Assembly: GCA_000467715.1 (NCBI GenBank)
Contig: AJFK01000299.1
Coordinates: 1-34,280, forward strand
From: Hysterium pulicare CBS 123377
Taxonomy: Eukaryota > Ascomycota > Dothideomycetes > Hysteriales > Hysteriaceae
Direction: 5' to 3'
Length of the DNA: 34,280 nucleotides
Below, piece by piece: positions 22,210 through 32,059 of the stretch. A model generated the notes under the pieces. The model saw only the letters and a program-made list of their open reading frames with translations. It ran no database searches and was not told where the DNA came from. Position 1 is the stretch's first letter. Every line of letters begins with the position of its first letter. A program made the translations under genes and the position numbers.

Positions 22210-23987
22210 TGCCCCAATCGCAACGAAGAAATGCCGCGAGATTCTACAATCCATTGAAAGGAAAGTTATTTTGGCGTTACTGTATTGGTTTTCGGTTTCC
22301 ATTCCGCTGGATCGTTAGCTTGGATGTAGGTAGTTTACGTTCATAGTCTAGCACTGTTAGTATAGTCAATGCAAGAACGGTTAAATACACGCCCTTGCAA
22401 CACCCGCTAGCTAGCGTGGCAATACTGAGAAGGAGCCTAATTTTCTCGATGATGGGAGTTCCTGTTGGTTCCCAACGGGTCGAGAACAGTTGAATGGTGG
22501 TGCCGACATCTCCCGGTTAACAAGTCCTAGTGTTCTTTGCAATTGCCTCCGACATTGGCCGCAGCAAGCTGCACTGTGCGATACGTGGAGGGCCTCCGAA
22601 TTTGTCATGTGTTAAAGCCATTTGGATGGAAAGTTTCCGGTGAAGGAGGCGAACATCGGCCTCCGTAAACTTTAGAAAAGACTAGACCAAAGACTGTAGG
22701 TAGTGTTTCAAGGCAATGACTAGGTGTGTTCGGCCAACTACGAGCAGAAGATACGTGCTTTGGCTAAGTTATACTTAATGAAGCTAAGTAGATGCAGAAG
22801 TCGTGGAGGGCGAAGGGAGCGTGGTCAGTAATAGGGTCTATTTTGAGATGCATAAGAGCCATAGGTATGCGCGTGATAGGTCATACCAAATATATGGCAA
22901 GATGTATAATAGGACAAGGGTCTCTCATTGCCACATTCAGGGCCACTTAATCAAGATCTGAGGATAAATTCCTGCCGAACACATCTTAGATCCTTGGGAC
23001 AGCTTGGACATGGGCAAATGATGGTCTTTGCGAGCCCTCTCGCTTCAGACCCAATCTTTGCCCCCGTATGCAGGGCCTCATCGACGTTCCTGCATACCTA
23101 GGCACTCGAAAGGTCTCAAGGGCCTTCTTGCCTTTGCTGCCTCATAGCGAAGTTAAAAATAGCTAGGTACACTGGCCGCTACGAACCTTACCTAGAGGGA
23201 CGGGTATCTTCGAGCGGGCACCAACGGAGACCATCATCTAGAAACTGGCAGCTATGCAGTCTGATTGGCTGAGAAAAGGACGTGATCCGCATTCCCCAGG
23301 AGTTTGTCCAAAGGCGCCTTAAACAGAGGCCCTATCTGTCCTCCGCCTGCTCCTGTGTTGTGTTTCACACTTCTTGATCGTTTCGTTGAAATAGAAGACG
23401 TTTCTGGCTTGCATGATCGCCCATGCATTGTCGTGCGTCCTCTCCAGCCTCCTGTTTTAGGGCGTATTTGCCCTGGTTTTCGGTTGGTAGATGACGACAG
23501 GGATCAGCAGCAGTTATGAGTTGGCATCGCAAAGGGAGGGTTGGAGGCCTCTCCAGATGATCACACTCCTTCTCTAGACCTGCCATGGAGCCGTAGATTC
23601 AATTGTGTCGTCGCCGCTATCTCCTCGTTGATGCATATCGCCGCACATTCGAATTTCGCCTCCGAGTCTGCATCCCGGTGCCGCAGAACTCACCGCACCG
23701 CGAAGACGTTCAATCGCAACACCGACAACTCCTGTGCGCGCGCTAGCATGTCCTTCTCCTGCTGTCAATTGCATCACCTTTCCTCTTCTGCTACTTGCCA
23801 TCGTGGTTTGAAGACGACAACACAGCCTACTGTGGCTGGTGCAGACCAGAGGCAAAGGTTGAGCGATTCTCGGTCAACACGCGACGGGAGCGACAGCGAG
23901 TCTTGACAGCAAAGCTTCATCGACGAATTGCGCAAACCCACGGGCGCATACTCGGACATCATAATTATAACTCACAGCTGTTAAGGC
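22210..23987. other. Intergenic region upstream of the coiled-coil protein gene
   Basis: About 1.8 kb without a supported gene. Frames such as 23304-23519 and 23541-23906 begin from TTG and have no domain. A G/T-rich stretch at about 22400-22620 is AT-poor but not repetitive. The right half (23500-23990) is pyrimidine-rich and is probably promoter and leader for the next gene. No tRNA or other RNA gene could be recognised. Confidence 0.4.
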
Positions 23988-26971
23988 ATGACTGGTCAGC
24001 ATTTGGTTAATTTCCCTGTTGTCGTGAGTAGGTCCAAGTTGATGGCGTCCCAGCCTCTTCTCCCCAGCCTCTTCATATTTTGGAAGCCACCAACCTCCCC
24101 TGCGAATCCCAACTCCTTTCGCTCTGAGTGACCATGGCTGCTATTCCCTTGCAATACACCCAATTCTGACTGTGGAAACTCCAGGCATTGCAACATTCCT
24201 TGACCCAATTCACTAGCCTTCACTATTACGCATCCATAACCCGACCCACACCCACCTTCACTTTACAACGAGCCTCGCCAAAGGCGGGTTCGTGAGCTTC
24301 TCTTTGACATCTGTCTGGGCCCGATCTTGGAGTCACTCTGACATCCTCGAGCCCACCTGAAGCTACCAATCTGTTGCGATCCGGCCGCCCAGATACTTTT
24401 GACGAGACCCACGACCGGAGCGCTAACGAAACCTATACAACATCTTTACAGCAACGCCAGCAGCAGGCACAAGAATTTTATCGAATCGAAAGAGCCGCCC
24501 ATTCACGAGTATCGAGTTCTTCTGGAAGCGTCCCCCACAGCCTCAGACGAACCCCGAATTTTGAAGATCACCGTCCCAGGCCAAGAGCTTCCTCATTTGA
24601 CGCGGGACAACGGCGGCCTTCACTAACGGTGCGCTTCGCTGACGACCAACAAAATCCACGCGAAGAATCGACTCGACCTCGTGCAAGTTCACAATCTGAA
24701 TCCCACGATCACTTCCCACCTCATCCCGCCCTTCGCATCTCCAGACGAACTGCGTCTGCTATCCTCTACGCGCTCGAGGAGGCAATTCGAACACCATACC
24801 CTTTCACCCCAGATCTGGCAGAGGAGAACGCTTCAATGTCAGATCTGGTAGCCGGCCTAGGTGGAAATGGCCGCGCCGCGAATGGTGGTGCGCGCACCGC
24901 TACAGGGCCAGTCCCTGTCTCGCAGTCTTCCACTGCTGGCATTCGGACACCGCAGATGATCATGAATCAACGACGCGAACGCGAATCACGGCGCGCCGCT
25001 GAGGCAGACGCCGCAAGAGCTGCAGAAGAACAACGTAAAGCACAGGAAGAGGAACGCAGGAGAAGTGCAGAGCGTAGAGCTCAAGCTGCTGGCGTTGCTG
25101 GAAGCCAACCAATGCGAGATCCAACATCTCAGAGACCAGCGCAACCGCCTCCGAGACCGGCCGATAGTGGTTATGGGACATACCCGCCTGCAGGAACCGG
25201 AGGGCCGTCGAGAGAACCAGAGAGGCTTGCAACATCGGGTGGCCCAGTTCACCCTCCCACGGCAGCGCAGACACAAGACGCTTCCGCTGGTGCACAACAA
25301 TATACAAGACCACGAGCTAGCTCACAGTCGCAGCAACAACCGCGACCGGCACCTCAAACGCAGCCCACACCTTCTGCGACTGCAGATACACGGCGCGCCC
25401 AAGCCTCGCAGTCACATGCTCGACAACCATCAGCAACCGCTAGCGCGTCACAACCTCGACCAGGCCCTTCCAATGCTCCCCCGCCGCAACAAACCGCGGG
25501 TGGGCCATCTGGATCACAAGGAGGCCATTCTCGGCAAACTACCATGTCGGGCTTTCCGCATGCATTCGAGCGATGGGAGACGCTCTCATCTCATTGGGAG
25601 GGATTGACTTCCTATTGGATACGACGGCTCGAGCAGAATACCGAAGAAGTCCGACGTGAGCCTCTGGCACAGCAGATGTCGCGTCAGATAACAGACCTGT
25701 CAGCTGCTGGGGCCAACCTTTTCCATGCTGTGGTAGAACTGCAACGACTGCGTGCTTCGTCAGAACGGAAGTTTCAGCGATGGTTCTATGAGCATCGACA
25801 AGAACAAGAACGTGCGCAAGAAGTACAGGCACAATTAGAGCACACTCTGCAAGTCGAACGGCAGTCTAGAGGAGACGCTGTAGCCAATGCTGAGAGACTA
25901 ACCGTTGAAAAGAAGAATGCGGACCGAATGGTTGCAGAGATGAAACGAGAGCTTCAGATATCAAAGGAGGAGGCTCGTAGAGCATGGGAAGAACTAGGAC
26001 GTCGAGAGCAAGAAGAACGGGATCGTACATTATCCTTACGCGACGGTCAGCCAACATTGGTTGGTGGAGTTCAAGTTGTGCCCATGGCGGGCGGTATGGC
26101 GAGCAGGCATGGCAGTGTTTCGCAACGTCCATCAACAAGAGATGATAGCTACCAAACTGGCGGCCAAGGCTCGCAAATTGGTCATGGAATCGAGCAGCAT
26201 TATACTTATGAGGAAGGTCAATCACCAACAGACACCGACCCTTTCACAGAAGCAGGCCACCACCCTTCAGCACTCCGGCATGAGCCAGAAGTGCCTTCAT
26301 TACCTCAGGCGACGTATATTCCAACCGGAGCCAGTCAAGCGGCCGCTTCATCTTCAGCAAGCCGCACGCCTGCAACTCGTCCACCCGAGCAACCCCAAGC
26401 TCCTGCTCCCTTGCAACCACATCGAACGACCGCTCAGCAGCCATCTGTCACGCCCACCACTTCTCGTCCTGAAGCTTTTTATCAGCAACCAGGGTCCTAT
26501 CTTCACGAAGAACCGTCGACCAGTCTCCCGGAAGATGAACGATCTTATGTCACGTCCCAAGGCGACGAAACCTCTGAAGGAGACGAGGAATATGTCATCG
26601 ATCAATATGGCAATTTTGTCTTGGATGCTGCGGGCCATCGCATACCATATCGAGAGGTCCATCAACGTGACTCAGATGAATTCGACGTTGGTGAGGATCG
26701 CCGTCGTGAATTGGAACACCTGCAACACTACGGTACTGCTGCTCCAGCGCCCGGAAGTTATACGGCGACAACAGCTGGTCCGGCATATGGTCAGCAGCAA
26801 GCTGGTTACCAGGCTGCCAATGCTCCGGATTACAGCGGATCTGGCTATGGTACAGAATGGGCCGGTATACGACACCATCATCCAACGAGGCTGAGCGATG
26901 TGCTGGAGGAGGATGAACGTAGCAGGACCTCTCCCAGTAGAGCAAGCCAGGCATCTAGAGGACTGTACTGA
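23988..26971 (+). CDS. Low-complexity coiled-coil protein of unknown function, conserved-looking
   Basis: The main frame runs to 26971, but it has an in-frame stop at 24305-24307 and no ATG between there and residue-like coding sequence; the long frame starts only from a TTG at 24374. A workable model is exon 1 at 23988-24027 (ATG ACT GGT..., donor GTAGGT), an intron of 365 nt, and exon 2 at 24393-26971, giving 872 residues in frame. Features: Gln/Ser/Pro-rich N-terminal third with RRPSLTVRFADDQQ; a charged helix at about 206-246 (Arg/Glu/Ala-rich); a Trp-rich block at about 400-433 (FERWETLSSHWEGLTSYWIR); a long coiled coil at about 459-563; and a late block EEYVIDQYGNFVLDAAGHRI. I do not recognise the family. 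The Trp block and coiled coil suggest a scaffold or cytoskeleton-related role, but that is only inference. The 5' exon is tentative; the 3' part is secure. Confidence 0.75.
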
Positions 26972-28532
26972 TTGAGAGATGAAGAATGGGACGTTGCGTC
27001 TGCATGGATACGAAGAAGTCGAACGGCAGGATGTGGAGGGCCCCTTTGGATCTTACTCTCACTCTCACACTACTCTCTGCGTTCTGCTTCTGGCGATTGG
27101 ATCAAGCAAAAGCTAATCAACTCACCCAAAGGTTTCTTTGTTCTAGGACATTCCCACTGTGCACCTACAGCTCAAATTCGGTTTACGCATCCAACGATGC
27201 CGAATCTTCTTCTCTGCTGCACTCCTCTCCGCCTGGATAGTCATCTGACCGATCTCTCCGTTCTGAAAGCATTGCATCGACAAAACCATCCGTTTCCAGC
27301 GCCCATCCATCCATTGCCACCGGTTTCTTTCTGTAGAATACATTTTCTACCGGCATGCATATTATTTTCTGCACATGTTTTTCGACCATTGACACCGCCG
27401 ATTCCCGACCGCCGTCTACCATACTGAAGGAGGCGATTACTGCGGAGGTCAAAATCGGTTTCTGGGCTTTTTTATACCCCGGCACTACCTACATAATCAT
27501 TATAATTCCGTGTTGGTTTGTGAGGCAAAATTTTTTTTGGCAAGCAGCTACCCATGTTACATCCACAGCACAAGCGGTAAAGCGATGGCGAAAATAGGAG
27601 TGTTTGCAGATGTCTTTCTTAGCTCTGTGTCATTGTTGTGGGTAATAAGTGAAAGGCATTTTCTTCTGTTTTTCTAGAGCGTGCGTAGCGGACATTGTAT
27701 TAGTAGTCATCTCATGGAGCAAGCGATGGAGCTCAGTGGAGTTTTGGGATGGGACGGAATCGGGATGGATGCGCATTCAAGGAAGGGAAATACAATTGCA
27801 TTCCTTACTGTGAGTGTCATTATTGTGAATCCATGGCTGCCCTATATGCTACTTTCCGAAAAAGCTCAACAACGGCAGCTTGCTTCACGCCTTTCCAACC
27901 ATCTTTGGAGGCTGATAGCAAAGAATTTGGTAGGTGCCGACCCATCCTCCGAAAACGATGACATCCGTATGTATCGTGCAATTTGCCGCGCTTGGCGATT
28001 TGCTCTTTCCCAAACCGCACCCATGGAAGCTGTTGATCTTACGTGTTAGGAAGGCTGGGACAATTTCCTTATCCAACGACATGACTATCATCCATCCAAC
28101 TCGTCCGCTGACCAACCGTCACCACACTTTGACACCCGCTCGTTATCAACGACACTGAAGGTTTTCGAGGCTTCACTCATTCACTTAGTCACGTCTACAA
28201 GTGAATCGTCACAAACTGTTACGATCACGTGGATTACGTCGTTGATCCATCCCATGACACCCAATGTGCAGCACTCTAACGGACGGCTGCATTCGCTGGA
28301 ATAATTGAACAAAGCCACTTCATCTACCTCCCTTTCTATTGCCATCGACTCTTCACTTCAAGCGATGAGACCAGAATACTAGACGAAGAACTCGATCGCA
28401 TTTGACATCCTGCAACTGGACTGGTTATCAACTCTGATCACGTAACTCTCGAAACGATCCGCATCATCTCTCACCTATCCGACATCAAAGCAACTCATCA
28501 ATTTCTGAGAGGATCAGCAGCACCTGTCCAAA
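26972..28532. other. Intergenic region between coiled-coil gene and hypothetical protein
   Basis: 1.56 kb with no supported gene. Frames at 26972-27427 and 27681-28049 lack a convincing start (the latter opens on GTG) and lack domains. The last 350 nt are rich in short CA/TC tracts, as in a fungal leader. TCACGTGG at 28225-28232 contains a CACGTG core about 300 nt before the next ATG. Confidence 0.4.
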
Positions 28533-29315
28533 ATGGATATCGTGACTCGTATTTCCAATCACACCCGCCCTTTTAGCCGCTCCTCAATCACGCTTCTGGC
28601 TCACTATGCCAAACCGCAAGCCGGCACACACCCATCAAACCCTATCCTGATACCGGATTCCACCTCCTCCGACGAGCACAGCAGCAAAACCGCAAATTAC
28701 ATCACCCTCGACTCATCTTCTCACACTCTCGAAGATACTGCGAACACCACACCTGACCTCACCTTCAACACCCCTCCTCGCCTTCCAAATATCAAGTCCG
28801 AGATGCCTTGTGCTCCGGCCAACTCCAACCAACCGATCAACTTCTCTCGTCGAAAGTCAAAGCTCACGTTGGCGAACCTGAAAAGATTCGTCCGCAACAC
28901 TGCCGCAGAGGTCCATTCGCTCAATTTCTTTGAAAGTCATCTCGACACCGGCAAGCGAGAGAAATGGCGAGATAGAGTCGTGAGTTGGATTAATGATATT
29001 GATGAGACCATCCCACATTGGGGGGCCTTGATCACGTCGCAGGAGTCGATTAGGGGAGAGGAGGTGTGGTGGTTGAGTGGGAATCCGAGGATGACGATCC
29101 GAAAGGGGGAGCGGTTTGAGGGGGTTATGGGCCCTACGGAGGGAGAGGAGCTGATTGATAGTGTGAGAGTGGAGCGAACGGTCAGAACACAACCGGGTAT
29201 GAAGAGGAAGAGAGAGTTGGAGGTGTTGGTTCATGAAAATCCTTCCTATTCTCGTGATCCGAAGAAACTACGGACGAGGACGATTGAAATCCCATCGGCA
29301 GCGCAAAGAGAATGA
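28533..29315 (+). CDS. Hypothetical protein, 260 residues, unrecognised
   Basis: A single open exon from ATG at 28533 to a stop at 29313-29315. The first 100 residues are Ser/Thr/Pro-rich and look disordered. From about 103 the sequence is basic (FSRRKSKLTLANLKRF) and then becomes ordered-looking with several Trp residues (EKWRDRVVSWINDIDETIPH, EEVWWLSG). The end is charged with KRKREL and KKLRTR, possible nuclear localisation signals. No signal peptide or membrane helix is present. The frame excludes stops over 780 nt, and the contrast between disordered and ordered parts favours a real gene. A short protein in the other strand is less likely. Function unknown. Confidence 0.65.
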   Translation: MDIVTRISNHTRPFSRSSITLLAHYAKPQAGTHPSNPILIPDSTSSDEHSSKTANYITLDSSSHTLEDTANTTPDLTFNTPPRLPNIKSEMPCAPANSNQPINFSRRKSKLTLANLKRFVRNTAAEVHSLNFFESHLDTGKREKWRDRVVSWINDIDETIPHWGALITSQESIRGEEVWWLSGNPRMTIRKGERFEGVMGPTEGEELIDSVRVERTVRTQPGMKRKRELEVLVHENPSYSRDPKKLRTRTIEIPSAAQRE

Positions 29316-29741
29316 AAGCAACGAGATTCTCGCTATCGATAATATGCAGATGAGAATGAAGTCCCATCTCGAAGCCAGGAGATATAGATCGACGGCTCGA
29401 TGGTGAAGCCTTTAACACACTGATCCCCCACTTTCGCCGCCGACAATACACGCATGAAAAGTCTATCCCGAATTAGCGGCTCGATGGAGAAGCCTTTGAC
29501 AGACTGACTCCTACTTGAAGCTTAAGTAGACCACTAGGACGGACTCGAGCAGGACAGCATTGATTAGGAAGTTTACGAAGGGGATGAGGTCATTGAATAT
29601 CTATTTTAGGCAAGTTTGAGCTTGATGAGATTTAGCAATGAAGACTCAGGACGAGATAACTGATTTATACTATATGTTTAATTAGGTATTAATGGGCTCT
29701 GATCCAAGAGCGGAGGCAGAAGGCTGGTGGTTGAACAAATG
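29316..29741. other. 3' intergenic region between convergent hypothetical gene and ketosamine kinase
   Basis: 426 nt between two facing stop codons. It contains an imperfect direct repeat (see the repeat entry) and an AT-rich part near 29640-29690. No gene is seen. Confidence 0.45.
29393..29509 (+). repeat. Imperfect direct repeat, about 33 nt, 84 nt apart
   Basis: The first copy starts at 29393 and the second at 29477. Both begin CGGCTCGATGG, then differ at single positions through GAAGCCTTT, ACA and ACTGA. Beyond about 33 nt the two copies diverge. It lies in the 3' region of the hypothetical gene. It could be an old local duplication or part of a dispersed element. Confidence 0.6.
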
Positions 29742-30976
29742 TTACGATCCATCGCCGTACTTTCGAATTAAGCTCTTCATGATACTGACGGCGCCTGACC
29801 TGTATCCTCCTCCAAACAAAGCATAATGATTAAGATGATGATACCTATGCAAAAATCAGCCTCACACCCCGAACCCAAATCTCAAAAAAGAAAAGCCTAC
29901 TTACAACTCATACAATTTAACCCTGTCCTCATACTCCCCCACCGGTTCCGTCTTCGGCACCAATCCATGATACTCCTTCAAAAACCCCGCCCCAAACCCT
30001 CCAAACATCTTCATAATCCCCAACTCAAACTCGCTATGCGCATAGCAAGCACTAGGGTCATAAACCACGTCCTCAGCTTCCCCCTTCTGGCTTCCTATAA
30101 CACCACATCCCGCATTCCCACTCCACAAATCCCCATGCACAACCACCGGCGTGACGCCCTTTCCATTGTTCAGATGCGCGTCGCCGATAAGTCGTGGGAC
30201 GACGGTCGAAGCTGTGGTTTGGACGAGATTATGCAGTTCCTTATCCGCACCATTCGCTTTTTCGGCGCGAGACAAGATAAAGCGTAACCTATTCTCAGCA
30301 TAGAAATCCGCCCACGAAGTCCTGAAACCATTGTCTTGAGGCGTATCGCCGCAACACGTCGTGGCGGGGAAGCCGAACTGCGGGGTGGAGTAGCCTGGGG
30401 GGATCGGCGCGGGGGTGGTGTGCAGTTTGGCGAGTTTGGCGGCTAGGGAGGGGGCGGAGGGGTTCTTGGATCCGGAGCGCGAGGTTAGGGTTAGGAAGTC
30501 GGTTACTAGGAAGGAGGTTGTTGGTTGGGAGGTGAAGTGGCCGTGGCCGAAGGATTGGGGGCAGAGTGTGGGGACGGCGGTGTGGAGGGCTGTCAGGGAG
30601 GCGTGTTCGCCTGGAGAGAGGGTTAGTATTGAGTGCTGGGGGTTTGAGAGGGGTGCATTGGTAGGTATGAAGGTGAAGACTTGGAGCTTGATTTAGAGAC
30701 TCTGGATTGAATTGATATTGGAGCACTGAATAAAGGTAGGGAGGTACCTTCAAACATGACTTCTGCATCTTGGCCTCTCCCTGTCTTCATGAAGAAACAT
30801 TTCTCCGTTCCATCGGCTAATTTGGAAGTTATCTTTGAAGTTGAAGCGGAGGACATGCCCCCACCACCTGCGGAGGATACGGTGGTGTTATCCGGGTCAA
30901 GGGAAAGCAGCTTAATGACGGCGGGATCGAGCTTCATGGCGGGTCGTATTGAGTATCTTCGGAGGGTTGAGAACAT
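29742..30976 (-). CDS. Fructosamine/ketosamine-3-kinase
   Basis: Minus-strand exons 30976-30748, 30610-29905 and 29844-29742; introns of 137 nt (with a perfect TACTAAC branch site) and 60 nt; 345 residues. A second ATG at 30937 (MKLDPAVIKLL) gives 332 residues and matches the usual family start. The kinase-like fold shows KCFFMKTG (ATP-binding Lys region), EGEHASLTALH, VTDFLTL, the catalytic loop HGDLWSGN (His-x-Asp...Asn), and YDPSACYAHSEFELGIMKMF holding the metal-binding Asp-Pro. The C-terminus, ALFGGGYRSGAVSIMKSLI, follows the last splice. Enzymes of this family phosphorylate sugar or ribulose adducts on protein lysines, which then fall off, so it is a deglycation repair enzyme. The extra first 13 residues are basic (MFSTLRRYSIRPA) and could be a mitochondrial presequence. 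Confidence 0.94.
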
Positions 30977-31372
30977 ATAAGGTGGTGCATTGGAAGGTTA
31001 GAAGAGTGTCTGTTGAAGTTCGAGATTGCCCATGCGAAGGCATGACGTTGTTAGGCGATGCTCAGCCCTATCGGTTAAACTTTCCTTGCTGCTAAGCTTC
31101 CATAATCGCCCTACGGTCCTGATGTTTTATCAGGTATTCATGATAATACCCAACTGGTAATCCTCATTACGTCCCCCCATAAAGGCCTTCCCATCGCCAT
31201 CATTTCACCCTTCTTGTCTACCTGATCTTCCTCTCTTCGCGCTCACCCTTCTCTTCCGTCCGCTCACATTGGGCTCCACTCATCCCTTGCGACGCACCTT
31301 TTTTACCATTATCTATTGAAGGAAATGCTCTTTAGCTTCACTATTGCTCTCTCTGCTCTAGTAAGTTAGGTA
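30977..31372 (-). promoter_or_regulatory. Upstream region of the ketosamine kinase
   Basis: 396 nt between the stop of the minus-strand gene at 31373 and the ketosamine-kinase ATG. It probably holds the kinase promoter. The plus strand is pyrimidine-rich at about 31190-31360. No specific site is claimed. Confidence 0.4.
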
Positions 31373-32059
31373 TTAGGATCGTCGTAGCAATGTAGAGCTC
31401 TGCTCCTGTACATCATTTTCCATCGTCGTTTTTGTCTCCTGAGCATTCACATGGCTCCCATTCACCCCATATTCCCTGACGGCACCCACTTCCATTCTCG
31501 CTTCTCGCAAGTACTTAGGCAACGGATCCCTTCCATCAGTATCCTTATTCTGGACCTCCGGACTCAGTTGTGCGCCATAGCATACTCGCAATATCGTGGA
31601 GAACTGCGTCGTGAAAGAGGCTCTTGAGCGCAGGATGGAAAGAAGACCAACAATGACGCACGCAAGAGAAAACAGCAAAGCAAGACCATACGCAAGCCAG
31701 AGGATCCGGGGAGAGTAATGGTAGATGTTTTTGGGCGTGGTAAAAGTGACGTTGGTGAGAGGCGGTGCGTACGGCGAAGATACATTTGGCTGTAGAGCAG
31801 GCCTGCTCATGAGGCTGACTGTAACATTGCGGAACAGTTCCTCGAGCTGGCTCACCAGTGGAAGGTCCTTGCGGCTTGGCGCAGTGTTCGAAATGCCGTT
31901 GAACTTGTTTTCAAACCAACTCTGCACGATCGAAGCTCCGTATTCCTGGATCGGTAGGAATTCTTTGCACGTGCCAAGAACAGTGTCTCTAATGGTAGTT
32001 TCGGTGGTGTATATTGACGAGCCACTGCCTGAAAATGCGGCGCTGGCACCGATAAGCAT
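31373..32059 (-). pseudogene. C-terminal remnant of a fungal multi-TM membrane protein (DUF3433-like), truncated at the AT-rich boundary
   Basis: An uninterrupted minus-strand frame from ATG at 32059 to a stop at 31373-31375, 228 residues. It has an extracellular-looking part with N-glycosylation sites (NVTV, NVSS, NVTF), the segment LEELFRNVTVSLMSRPALQP, one TM helix at about 131-155 (LWLAYGLALLFSLACVIVGL), then FSTILRVCYGAQLS and a polar tail. This is the usual C-terminal arrangement of a large fungal membrane protein family, whose members (from memory, several hundred residues) also have N-terminal TM helices. Those helices and most of the ectodomain are absent here. The DNA upstream of the ATG turns at once into AT-rich sequence with an in-frame stop near 32112. 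I infer a 5'-truncated gene; a short functional derivative is possible because the remaining frame is intact. Confidence 0.6.

Noticed and set aside
23541-23906. 121-codon frame upstream of the coiled-coil gene
   Set aside because: Starts from TTG and has Ser/Arg/His-rich chance composition; more likely promoter or leader.
26061-26894. 277-codon plus-strand frame overlapping the coiled-coil gene
   Set aside because: Shadow of the Gln/Ser-rich coding frame; its composition follows from the main frame.
27681-28049. 122-codon plus-strand frame
   Set aside because: Opens on GTG, no domain, and overlaps opposing frames of similar length.
30483-30495. GGTTAGGGTTAGG, resembling two fungal telomere repeats
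   Set aside because: It lies inside the ketosamine-kinase coding exon, where the minus strand encodes Leu-Thr-Leu-Thr. Two units in frame are probably chance codon use.
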